Assembly (NCBI GenBank): GCA_947846985.1
Contig: CANTUZ010000001.1
Coordinates: 37,720,727-37,784,726, forward strand
DNA from: Fratercula arctica
Lineage: Eukaryota; Chordata; Aves; Charadriiformes; Alcidae
Direction: 5' to 3'
Length of the DNA: 64,000 nucleotides
Below are positions 53,594 through 64,000 of this stretch, one piece after another. The notes under the pieces were generated by a model. That model was not told the DNA's origin. It saw only the letters and a list, made by a program, of their open reading frames with translations, and did not search any database. Position 1 is the first letter of the stretch, and the number at the start of each line of letters is the position of its first letter. The position numbers were made by a program, and so were the translations under genes.

Positions 53594-54839
53594 TTAACTT
53601 AAATGACAAGGAAAGAGGAATAGAGAACTGATCAAAAAGAAAGGATTGTTCCTACCTGAAAGGCAGCAACCAAGTCGTTGTCTCTCAAGTATTAGTTCCA
53701 TAAGCTTCTGTGAAAATCACCACCAACACTACTTTCAGTGGTAGGCTGAAACTTGTCAAGAGTTTCTCAGCTGCTACTTAGAAAATCATGAGATGCGAGC
53801 TGGACTGATAAAGAGCATGTTGACTAAATTACTTAATTAAGCTTTTAATATGCAATTTAAGTACTCTCCATAAACCCATTAAATTTTTATTTTGAAGGTA
53901 CAAGTGTATTTTGTTCACTGTGCTTTTTATTGAACATTTCACTCAATGGATTTAATACTCTAGATCAATATCAATTCAATATTCTTTGACTTTCCTAATT
54001 AAAGCAAACAGAACTGCAATAATAACTATAATTTCTTTTCAGCTAATATACATAAGATGACTGACAAACTAGCACAATCTAATATATAGGAGAAATATTC
54101 ATAATTATAGATTTTGTCAATAAAAGAGGGCACCAACCGTGCATATATCTGACTTCCTAAAGAAACAAGAATGCTAATCAGTTCATTAGGGGCCTTTGGG
54201 TTGTGATATTTAGCAACAGGATGTAGTAGCCTGCTTGTCCATGGAGTCTAATTGTACTCAGGATGAAAAATTATTTCCAACAAAGCACCATCCTTCCTTT
54301 CTCAGATTTCCTGCTGGTTTCTTTTTATGAGCTGCATGCCTTTCAAGACATCAGCATCATTCAGCTTTCCTTGTCGTAGGAATAAAAGTAAAGACAGGTC
54401 CAGGCTTCATCACGCTGTGCAGGATTATCTAACCTTTACATCAAACCTTTTTTGCTTCGTAATTTATTGAAGTTCCTGTTTTTCTAAAAGTGAGCTTCTT
54501 TAATTAGTGTGTTCACAGACATTACTAGAAACCATATGCAACTGTTTTGAAATTGCTGCCTGTCTGCTGGGAGGGGAAGTCGGTGAGGGCAAACTATTCC
54601 TGTTCATAATACTTACTGTTCAAAATAGTGTATCTGAATTGTCTAATACAATGAAATATGTAGTATGGCTGGTTTTACCTGTACTGATATATTCTGAGTA
54701 AGACCAAATGTTCATCTCACCCGTTTCTGGCAACAGTCAATACCAAAGGATTAGGGAAAACAAGAAGGAAACTTGCTAAGTAAAGCATGATAATTCCACT
54801 GATACAGTATTTAGTTTCGAACGCTCTGCACACGAGTGA

Positions 54840-56300
54840 TTTTTCTAAGCTAAAGCTGCCTCTGGACTACTGTGTATAGTAGCTCCAGACATTCTATCTT
54901 TAGCTAACTATCTAAGCCTTATATGAAATTCATTTACATTTTCAGCCTCTACAACATCCTAAAAGTAGATGCTACAGTTTAATTGTTTCTTGTGTAAGAA
55001 AACATTTCTGTTAGTATGTTTTAACCTGCTGGACAGTATTTTACGTGAGATAAACCCTGGTTATTTATAAGATACAATGACTACGTTCCTAACTTTCCTT
55101 CTATATGGCATACAAAATTACAAGTATTTTTACTATATTTTCCTAACTTTTTTGATTTTCTACCTTCAGAGTCCTAATTTATTAAAACATCCCTGATGCA
55201 GAAACTGTTGCACGCTGCTGATCATTGTTGCTATTCTCTGCCACATCAGTAGCTATCCAGTATATTTTTTAAGATGGGGTGATGGAAGCACTCAAGATAT
55301 AAGAGTATTACTGATTTTTACAGCAACTTCTTTATGTTTTCTGCTTGCTCTTAACTGCAATTTTTCTAATATAATGAACAATTATATTCGTTCCAGATCT
55401 ATTACTCTATAGTCATTGAAGTTCACTTGCTCTTTTGTCAGCATCTGCCATTATGTCATTTTTGACATGACTCTTTTTGGGTTTTTTTCAGATATTAATC
55501 CAGAAAAAAATTGTTTTACTTTTGACTTAAGAAAGGTCTTTCTTGGAAGTCTTTATTAATACACCTTACTGAAAGATTCCTGGAAATTCATTTATACTCT
55601 ACTGACTGTCCTGCCTTTATCTGCATGCTGTAACAGATCTTCAAGTGATGGTTTCTCCTTACAAAACTTATGCTGGCTCTCCCCCATCGTATTATATCTC
55701 CCATATATACAAGTTCTTTCTGTTTTTATTTAGTCTTCATCATTCTTCTTGGTAGAGAAGCCAGACTTGCAGATCTTCCTTGTAGCCCTTTTAAAAAGGT
55801 GCTTCTTTTCAGCTTTGATTCCTTTGGTGTCTTGGGCTAACTAATCTATAGTCCAATAGGTTTATATATAAGTTCATTTTAAAATCTTTTCAAGTCTTTT
55901 GTGACCACTGGATACTCCTGGGGATTTATTGCTATTTATTTTATATTTTTCCTTTAAAAAACCCTTTTACTGACTCCTTCATTTGAGATTATCCTTCCAT
56001 TCAAAATATTGTCCAGCGGGGTCAACCAAAGTTCTCCCTGGAGAAAACTAATGCAAAGAACAAATTTACCTTTATGGCTATGGCTTATCTTCTTGGCATA
56101 CATTGACAATCTATGTCTTCTCTAGCAGGATTACAGCTTTTGAGATGCTTGAAAAAGATGACATGTAGATCCTCCTTTGCATTTCCTAAGATGATCACTG
56201 TCTTTTTAAAGCCATCAGTAAACTGCTCTATTGCTCTTCATATATGAGGATGGAATTTCAACCCCTAGAAAAGTTATGGTACTTATTGACAAGGTCTGTC
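54840..56300 (-). mobile_element. Ancient CR1/L3-like LINE remnant
   Basis: Much older than the other CR1 copies. In antisense I see the layout of the ancient amniote CR1-L3 group. Near 54960-55040 there is the 3' block GCTACAGTTTAATTGTTTC with TGTGTAAGAAAACATTTCTG and TTTTAACCTGCTG. Near 55640-55690 there is CTCCTTACAAAACTTATGCTGGCTCTCCCCC (given here in pieces of the RT 'SQHGF' region). Near 55750-55790 comes GGTAGAGAAGCCAGACTTGC and CCTTGTAGCCCTTTTAAAAA, and near 56000-56080 CATTCAAAATATTGTCCAGC and GAGAAAACTAATGCAAAGAA. No frame survives. Boundaries are approximate. Confidence 0.55.
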
Positions 56301-56784
56301 TATTTACCCTACCCAACTTTTATTATATTTTAACTTTTCACACTATTTCTCTACAGCCGTGACTTATTTTGTCTTAAATACAGTTTACACACTTATATAA
56401 TATCATTCCACTCACTTCCTGTCATCAAGATTCCGAAATGCCCTATATGTTAGTAACACAAAGGGAAATGAGGCATCCTACATAATAATTTTTTTTATTT
56501 TAGATGTTTGATATTAGCATAGAAGTACACAGTTATTCCTCAACTTGCTTTCCCCATGCTCTCTTTAAGTGAACTATTTTTTTCAGGCTATTCTTCACTC
56601 ATCCTCAACTGAATTTTGCTAATTTCTTTCATATCTATTTTATAGGTAGGGAAGTTTTATAACCACAACTCCAAAGAAAGCTGTAGACTAAATTATCTGT
56701 TATTTCAAACCCTAGTCGTCAGCTTAAAAATGCAAAAAGATTATAGGGTATTTTAAGTGCCAGCATCATGACTGTTTTGGATGA

Positions 56785-56833
56785 GACGATTGTTGTAGGT
56801 CCCTTCCAACTCAAATAGTCTATTCTATTCTAA
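56785..56833 (+). mobile_element. Short CR1-like 3' tail
   Basis: GATTGTTGTAGGTCCCTTCC followed by AACTCAAATAG and TCTATTCTATTCTA resembles the 3' end of another bird CR1 subfamily with a TTCTA tail. Only about 50-80 bp can be seen. Confidence 0.5.
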
Positions 56834-57162
56834 TGAATTACAAAGAGTCTGTCCTTTTTCATAGATTAGATTTCTTAATAAGTGCTTCCCAACCCTAACT
56901 TCCTAGACTACCCATCATTTTCTTAACCAAGCACAGACTTTGCATAGTCCTAGCAATATTTCTGGGAAATATGTCAGGGATATATTTTCCTCTAACTTCC
57001 TAGCAATAGTTTTTCTTTCACCTTCAGACCCCTCTCCTAGTTCTCCTATTATGCTATTGGCTTCTTCAGGGACAAAACTTATGTTTCATACTATAGAGAC
57101 TCCATACTGGTGGGCTGCAACATATCTCTCAAAAAAACACTGAGCTGGAAAAAAAAAAAAGC

Positions 57163-57192
57163 CAGCAACAACAACAACAAAGACAACAACCT
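57163..57192. repeat. CAA/AAC trinucleotide repeat
   Basis: CAGCAACAACAACAACAAAG-type units just after a 12-nt A run. Confidence 0.75.
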
Positions 57193-58186
57193 CACCAGCA
57201 AAATACCCAACCTTACAAAAAATTAGTAGCAACATTGAAAGGTTACAGACAACCCACAGAGTCCAGAGAAAGCCTAAAGCTAAGCTGTGAACACTTTGGT
57301 TGCAGCAAGTGTCCTGAAGAGGAAACTGACCCTAATGCAGCAAGAACCACTATACCCACTTGGCCTCAGGGTCCCTTGCCATCTTTTATTTAATAGTATG
57401 AGATTAATCAAGAGGACTGTCTCCTGAATGCCACTGCCTTTGTACATAACAAAGTAATCTTCCAGCTAGGTAATAACCCAACCATGTCTGCAGAGGAAGT
57501 GTCAACCTTTCTATCTGCTTCCAGGTTAGTCTCAGTGCCAACCATACACGACCATCATCTGGGAGGGAGGTTTAAGTGAAAGAATGTTTTTTTCTGCTTT
57601 AATTAAGTATCTTCGTGTCACAAGGCTTTCTTATGAGAGAGACAGGCAGTGAAGTTGGCTGCAGGATTTGGAATAAATAGTGAGAAAAGTAATTTAGGCG
57701 AAAATAAGACCAGAACCCAGTTTTCACATGCTATGAATCTCATTTCTGAAATAAGAGAAATGTTTTGATTCTGTGGTTGCATGTACAAAAACATTCACAG
57801 CTGTAATGCATACACTAGAAAACAAATAAACACAGGGTGACAGACATCTTTTTTCTAAGATATTCTGACATAAAAAAAAAAAAAAAATCATTCAACACTA
57901 AAGTGAAATGCTTAACTATAACTACTATAACTACTTTTCCCTAAGTTAAGACACTTATACACAGTGTAAAAGCTCACAGCAAGCACTTTTCTCCTCATTT
58001 TATCCACTACAGATGAATCCTTTAATTGGATTGTTCATGTATTTAGTTTTGGAGTGGAACAAAAAAGTTATATTTTTCAAAAATATATGCTACAGACTTG
58101 ACAGAATTTATGCAAAGAAATTTGAAGTTTAAGGTAATGCAGTTACATTACTTCTGGTTTTTTTTAAAGAATACTCCAAAGGATAT

Positions 58187-58311
58187 CGACATTTTTGCTA
58201 CAAACTTATCGTGCTTGTCTTCAGGAACTGGAAAAGTCTGCAAATCCTTCTCAAGCTGTTGGAGTTGCCTCTCCATATGCTTCAGGCTCTTCTCCAGGTT
58301 TTCTGCTGAGA
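58187..58311 (-). CDS. DIAPH3: DIAPH3 coding exon, FH2 domain C-terminal part (first DIAPH3 exon in window)
   Basis: This exon encodes part of the FH2 domain of a diaphanous-related formin, the dimeric module that nucleates and elongates unbranched actin filaments in the cytoplasm. Read on the minus strand it starts after a normal acceptor (ATTTTAG) with two bases of a split codon, then gives SAENLEKSLKHMERQ, LQQLEKDLQTFPVPED and KHDKFVAKMS. The pattern of a helix rich in Leu/Gln/Glu, then FPxPED, then HDKFVxKMS is that of DIAPH-family FH2 domains and is closest to my memory of DIAPH3. Length is 125 nt (2 + 41 codons), ending on a complete TCG codon at 58187. The downstream donor is not GT: the intron begins ATATCCTTT, the U12-type AT-AC donor. 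The preceding exon was not found between 58312 and 64000. DIAPH1 and DIAPH2 are less likely given the later exons. Confidence 0.92.
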
Positions 58312-61179
58312 CTAAAATACAGAACATTTATTCTGTTAACACCTTAAACAAGAAACATTATTTGTAAAATACACGAGTTAAAACCTTACCCAGATCAGCA
58401 TGCTACATTTTTAATTCTGAAATAAAAACACACTGAACAAATCACAATACAAGGGGGTCAACTCTGCAATGCTCAGTTCCCCTCATTTATGTGGTTGCCT
58501 TATTCATATCAGATGAATGCTGTTTGAACACCACATTTTGCTTTATTTTTGTGCCTAAGGTTTTGTACTGCAATTAACAGTCTGGTTTAAATAACCTGAG
58601 ATATACATATGCCAGTCTGTCTCTTCTGATTAACCAAAGGACAAGTTTTGAAGCAACTCCAAAAACTGCAAAGTTTTCTTCAATCTCATTCTGTTAAAAC
58701 AGAAAATAGGAACACTTGTATGTAAGATCATAAAGAAACTAAGACCCTCATAACACAGAGAAAATGGGGCTATTAAACACCTACACATGAAACCTAAGAC
58801 TCTATTCCCTAGTTTGAAAGCACGATGCCTGGTAAAAAACACAACCGAATTTGTCAGAGCGAAAGTGCTCGCCAAGCTGAAGGGAGGCGCAAGCACTTGA
58901 GAGGGTGCAGCAGAGCAAAGCAGGAACTTAGGAAAAAGAAAAGACTAGAAATGAAACATCAGGGATTTATAGAAGGATGTAGAAAAAGTGCAGATTTTCT
59001 TTATCAGAAAACGAGAAATACAACTTTCATTCATTTGAGGCAATGCAAATCTGTAAAAAGTTGATCTGTACAAAGTTGATTAAAATATCAAGACCATAAA
59101 AGTAACCTGAGGATAACTCTTGTTAGCATGTATTCTATCCTGAATTTGTATTACTGGAATCAGTTAAAACTTATTTCGTTATTGTTTATGAAGTAAGCTT
59201 AATATTTAAATACATCCCATAGGAACAATGTATATAGATAAGAACACACTCTGAATTTTAGTCTAATGACTTCATTTTTTTTTTCTTTTTTCATTATTTA
59301 TTTCATTCATAATATACTGTACCTATAAAGGTAAAGCTACCTTTAGCTTCATCTAAAAACATCCCTGGAGAAAGTCTGTGGCCTTAAGATGTTACTAGGA
59401 TCTGTACTGGATCCATGATATCATCCACTGAGTAAAGTTATGTGATGGAAATTAAGATACACACACTGAACACATCTTTCTCTCATAAAAGCCTGACAGA
59501 GTCCCCAAACGACTAGAGCAAAATGTTGCATAGCAACTACAATCCCATTCATAGCAGAAAGGTTAACACAACTATAAAATGATCAATGTCAACCTGTTAA
59601 AATGCTAATGTAACCTAAAAAAACCCAACCCAAACAATTTGGAGACAATCAACTTTTCTAAAAAGAGTAAGGGAATATAAATGTATGTTCATATTATAAT
59701 TTATAACTCATCATTTGGTTTATAATGACAATTTTTTAAACCCTCTGTTTACTTAAAAAACACTGTTTTCCAATTTTATGTTAGACTTGGCAGATTTTCA
59801 CTCAGTGATTGGTAAGCCCAAATCATCACCAGGTAGGTCATTTGGCTTCAGTAGTCAAGAAACCACCTCGTTTGGGAAGCAGAGCTAAAATTAGAAGCTG
59901 ACAACGTTGACTACAGATGTGCTTCAGTCTTCACAGGTTCCAGAAACAAACCTGATTTTAATATAAATCATACTTCTGCCGTCATTAAGAAGCCGTTGAG
60001 GGCAGGCACAATTTTAAGACACTGATCTACTTAGAAAGCTGCTAAGAAACACACGATATAATACCTTGTGCTTAATATAACTATCGATAGGACTCTTCAT
60101 AATATAGCTTGTCTTGCATAAAAAGAGTTCACAGTATAAATTAAAGTGACATACTTGCAAAACATCAGAATGATGAGACTCAGCAAATACACAGGTTTTA
60201 AAACACAACACCTCAAAAGACCCCAACCCACCAAAAAAACCCCTCAACATCAGTTGCAGGTAGCAGCTGAGTAACAGCTACATTCTTTTACCCAGATAAA
60301 AATTGGCTTTGCTGTGGAAGCAAGAATTCAAAAATCTCTTGTGTACAACCTGTTAATCAGCTCTAGGTACTGAGGTTTGGTTTTCTGTGTGGTGGTGGTT
60401 TTGTTTTTTTTTTTTATTTCTATTACCTCAGTTCTTTTGACCTTGAACATTTACATATTTGATCAAGAATCTTTACATCTCTGTCTTGTTCTGAAGGTTT
60501 TTATTTCTTCTGTCATGATACGAAGTTGTTCCTGAATGTAAAAATTCAGCATTCCTTTGATTTCAGCAGTGCACAACTACTAGATATGTTTTCCTTTAAG
60601 ACTATATTTCTGGTGACAGCCTCAAGCAGAGGCTACCTCACAATATGCTGGTATTCATTTGGTACTATTGTCTTTCAACTTCCAATTTAGTGACAACAGA
60701 TGAAAAAAAAAAATCAAATCTGTAAATATAAGCAGCTTTTCAAGAAAAAGGTCATGTGAAATGCCTGCCAACCTTCCCTTGTGTCCGTCTAGAAGACATG
60801 GTATAAAATCTGAACAGACACAGAATGGAAGATGAGGAAAAAAAAAAAATAATCCTAATTTTGATCCCTAATCCTGGGAGGATTCAGATATAAACCCAAG
60901 TCAGTCTAAGTAAGCAACTCCTGATAGTTTGGAAACAAAGTCAAAAACTGGGGTTTCGAATGTTAGTGAGGTCACAAACCCAAGTTGTTCACTGAATACA
61001 ATGCATGTGTGCTGAAAAATTGCTCAACTATACCCTCTGAACTCTCATACACTTTTTTCAAAAAGGCTCCTGACATTTTTATAGGCAATAATTACATTTC
61101 CTTATCTTCTGCCTTTCAGAGTTAAAACAACTTTGTTCTTAAATTTTTCTCTTGATTCAGGTTTTCTAATACCATGATG

Positions 61180-61296
61180 GAAGGGATGCCATCCAGAAGA
61201 ACCTGGATGAGCTAGAGAGGTGGGCCTGTGCAAACCTCATTAAGTTTAACCAGGCCAAGTGCAAGGTCCTGCACCTGGCTCATGGCAATCCCAAGC
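61180..61296 (+). mobile_element. CR1 LINE fragment, plus orientation (half of an inverted pair)
   Basis: GGATGCCATCCAGAAGAACC through AAGTGCAAGGTCCTGCACCT encodes the CR1 stretch [18 protein letters not shown] and [20 protein letters not shown]. The fragment stops abruptly at GGCAATCCCAAGCAC, where the following sequence switches to the opposite CR1 strand. Confidence 0.9.
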
Positions 61297-62022
61297 ACTC
61301 CCACGGCAGAGTAGAGGGGGAGGATCACCTCCCTCAACCTGCTGGCCACACGTCTTTTGATGCGGCCCAGGTTCCGGTTGGTTTTCTGGGCTGTGAGCGC
61401 ACATCGCTGGCTCACGTTCAGCTTCTCATCAACCACCCCCCCCAAGTCCTTCTCCTCAGGGCTGCTCTGAATCCATTCTCTACCCAGCCTGTATTTGTGC
61501 TTGGGATTGCCCCAACCGACATGCAGGACAGTCTTACTGAACTTCATGAGGTTCGCATGGGCCTACCCCTGAAGCCTGTCAAGGTCCCTCTGGACCACAC
61601 AGCTTGGTGTCATCGGCAAACTTGCTAAGGGCGCACTCAATCCTATTGTCCATGTCACCAATAAAGATGTTAAACAGCACCAGCCACAATACTGACCCCT
61701 GAGGAACGCCACTTGTCATTGGTCTCCACCTGGACATTGAGCTGTTGACTGCAACTGTTTGAGTGCAGCCTTCCAGCCAATTCCTTATCCACCAAGTCAT
61801 CCATCCATCAAATCCACGTCTCCAAATTAGAGACAAGGATGCCATGTGGGACAGTGTCAAATGCTTTGCACAAGTCCAGGTAAATGACATCAGTCGCTCT
61901 TCCTTTATCCACCAACGCTATAACATCGTTGTAGAAGGCAATCAAATTTGTCAGGCACGATTTGCCCTTAGCAAAGCCATGCTGGCTGTCACCAATCACC
62001 TCCTTATTTTCCATGTGCCTTA
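61297..62022 (-). mobile_element. CR1 LINE fragment, minus orientation, RT palm region
   Basis: Read on the minus strand: [70 protein letters not shown] (catalytic FADD kept), [20 protein letters not shown] and [15 protein letters not shown]. The 3' UTR and terminal 8-mer tail are absent because the copy ends at the inversion point. A small deletion after FADDTKLCG and a stop break the frame into 61579-61890, 61808-62014 and 61212-61547. It reaches further 5' ([11 protein letters not shown]) than the other recent CR1 copies in the window. Confidence 0.9.
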
Positions 62023-63293
62023 ATGAATAATTTACAGTTTACTGAATAATTCTCTAAAATTGCAAATGTATTCTTGACAGCATTTAAAAGTAAAGTTAAA
62101 TGACAAAATATAGCCTAAAAAACCCAAAAAACACAACCAAAAACCCCTCTGTATTGGCAGATGGTTTAGAACACTAGAAAAGAAATATTCAAGAGGCAAA
62201 ATATCAGAAGGTTTCTATAAACACCAGCAAAAGCCTGAAACAGGTATTAACAGTGGAGTAAGGTCTAGTTGGATATACTCACTCAGTGCCACAGAAAACT
62301 GGTAATACAATATTTATGCTTTATTTCTCCCAAGATGACGTTTTCTCTTGTAGTCTACAGCCATTTTCTGGCTTTCTTACCCCTTTTTTTTTTTTTTTAG
62401 TGTGTGTCTAACAGGTTTGTACAATCCTCTTGTTGAACTCCTTTTTTTCTCCAAAGGTCTGACAATGCCATTGCCTCTTGTACCCTCGGACTTTTCCTTC
62501 TGTAGCCAAAGCAGACTCCAATTGCGCACATGAAAGAAGCGGCTGTCTAAGGAGGATTTAATTAATTTTCTCCTATTTTGAATTCAAATATGAAGCACAC
62601 TAATGTAGTGCGATTGGTAAATAATGCATAAGCATTTTTGTACCCAGTTCCCTAGTAATAACAGTTCCATGGTAATAATACACAAGCCCTGGCCTGCTAG
62701 ACTTGTTATAAATTTATTTTGAGAATGTCGTGACTGAAATGCTGCCTGACATCAAATGTCTGTTTTTACAATGTACAGTTTAAGCTCAGAACTTGAAAAT
62801 ACAGGCAAAAGTTGAAAACAGAAACTCCCGAATGACAAACAATTCACTCATGGTTGGTTATTCATCATTGGATTGGTATTGGAAGAACGAAGCGTCTGCT
62901 AAGGCAAAGGGGAAAAATAGGCAAGGGGGAAAAATGGCCAAGCAACAGGATATGCACCTGCCACAGTACAGGGAAGTAATATCTCCCAGCGTTGCACAGG
63001 ACATAGTGATATGGTGCAGCAGTGACTAAGAGCTGCCAAGCGACAGAATCATCTTATAAAAGAAGAAATCAAGTTTGGAGGAGGGAAGAGAAAGACGACC
63101 CTCGCATCATTTGCAGCCTCCCTCACTGAAGAGCTCTTGAGCCTCATCACTTCAACCCTTGGGGACCCAGACCATGAAGTACTGTGATGCCTGCAGTGTA
63201 CTGTATATTCACAGCTAATTTAGGATATGATTGTTAATAACTAACTGCTTTGAATACCCAGTGATAGTGATTAATAATGATTAAGACTGAATC

Positions 63294-63327
63294 ACTAGCA
63301 TGAAATGTTAATGAATATCATGCTAGT
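63294..63327. other. Inverted repeat, 10-bp arms with a 14-nt loop
   Basis: ACTAGCATGA at 63294-63303 and TCATGCTAGT at 63318-63327 are perfect reverse complements. No known element is attached. It could be chance in AT-rich DNA. Confidence 0.7.
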
Positions 63328-64000
63328 AAAGTTTAAAATAAAAGTTTAAAACCATCCCAGATTTATCAGTCTTCTAAACAATCCCATTGCTGCAATCTCT
63401 AACTCCCTGACACAGATGTACAGGTAGCGAGATACATAAGCCCACACACATACATGTCTGTACTTGCAACACTTCCCTACTCCTTAAAAATAAGCTTTCT
63501 CACCTTCAAGGGTCTACATATCTGCACAATATATTCAGCATTTCTATTCTATTGCCCTTTCTGACATTCTAAGGTTCCTCTTGCAATTGATTTCTGCATA
63601 ACCCATTTGATTTTTTTTTAATCTTTTAGCAGATATCTACATTTTTCCCCTCTAGAATATCAATGCTGTTCTGTTTGTCTTAATCTCACTATCAATTAGA
63701 ACACTATATAGCAATGAAATCTCTCAGTAACATCCAGAGATTTACACCCAGTTGAATAAATATGAAATTAAAAGTATTGAACAGCTTTATCTGAATCCTG
63801 ATCTGTCTACAGATCAAACTGTCTATATTTTTAAAAAACGGGAGGCTCAAGGACTGCACCAGGGATTGGCCATGATACGTAACTGCTGGATCACTGGAAG
63901 ATGGCAGAGGAAGCAAGCTATTTTCATGGACTACTGACATACTTCCATATCACATTAGAAATTTAAGTGCTGTTTTGGTAAAAATGTGACAATACTCAAG

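Larger units (their letters stand above)
49338..58186 (-). other. DIAPH3: U12-type AT-AC intron of DIAPH3, about 8.85 kb
   Basis: Seen in sequence on the minus strand: the intron starts with ATATCCTTT at 58186-58178, an exact match to the U12-type 5' splice consensus for AT-AC introns. It ends ...CCTTAACAGCAGTGCAC at 49338. CCTTAAC (49354-49348) matches the core of the U12 branch-point consensus, with 10 nt between the element and the 3' end, within the narrow spacing known for minor introns. Removal joins TCG to AGC and keeps the FH2 frame. No GT-AG pair near these ends does so. The intron also holds a 99-codon coding-like segment (53294-53593), an ancient L3/CR1-like LINE (about 54840-56300), a short CR1-like 3' tail (about 56785-56833) and simple repeats near 51550 and 57150. 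Confidence 0.88.
58312..64000 (-). other. DIAPH3: DIAPH3 intron, partial (continues past window end)
   Basis: This is sequence upstream of the first visible DIAPH3 exon. The exon encoding the preceding FH2 part (family pattern EEKYxDIL...ASK) was looked for on the minus strand and not seen, so the intron must exceed 5.7 kb. It contains the inverted CR1 pair at 61180-62022, a poly-T run near 62385 and a 10-bp-arm hairpin at 63294-63327. Confidence 0.75.

Overview
This is vertebrate nuclear DNA from a bird. The evidence is at least seven CR1 LINE pieces, some with the typical ATTCTATG-like 3' tail, one solo LTR of the avian ERVL-type class, no Alu/L1/B-type mammalian repeats, and split exons with canonical splice sites. 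The LTR type is common outside the gallinaceous birds, so a neoavian species is my guess, but that is inference.

The only host gene I can support is the 3' part of DIAPH3 (diaphanous-related formin 3, mDia2), on the minus strand. Five coding exons are spread over about 35 kb, read from high to low coordinates: 58311-58187 and 49337-49173 (C-terminal part of the FH2 actin-assembly domain), 43161-43026 (charged helix after FH2), 23892-23797 (DAD autoinhibitory segment) and 23369-23290 (short tail ending in a stop codon, with an alternative splice donor just inside it). The reading phase fits across all five. Exons further upstream lie beyond base 64000.

The most interesting single feature is the intron between the two FH2 exons (58186-49338, about 8.8 kb). 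Its ends are ATATCC...AC rather than GT...AG, with a CCTTAAC branch-point match 10 nt from the 3' end. This is a textbook U12-type (minor spliceosome) AT-AC intron, and only this splice keeps the FH2 frame and homology.

Layout: 1-23289 is AT-rich sequence 3' of the short DIAPH3 isoform. It holds one CR1 (9238-9734), an isolated CpG-rich promoter-like island (about 6950-7235) with a perfect RFX X-box, and otherwise nothing I can name. 23370-43025 is mostly one large intron carrying two long CR1 copies in tandem (25834-28580), a short CR1 tail (31844-31936), a broken CR1 (33021-33882) and the solo LTR (41097-41674). 43162-58186 is intronic with old repeat relics, including an ancient CR1/L3-like LINE (about 54840-56300). 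58312-64000 is intronic with an inverted CR1 pair (about 61180-62022).

I found no RNA gene, CRISPR array, operon or novel multi-gene system. Most long open frames here are repeat-derived or chance frames in AT-rich DNA.
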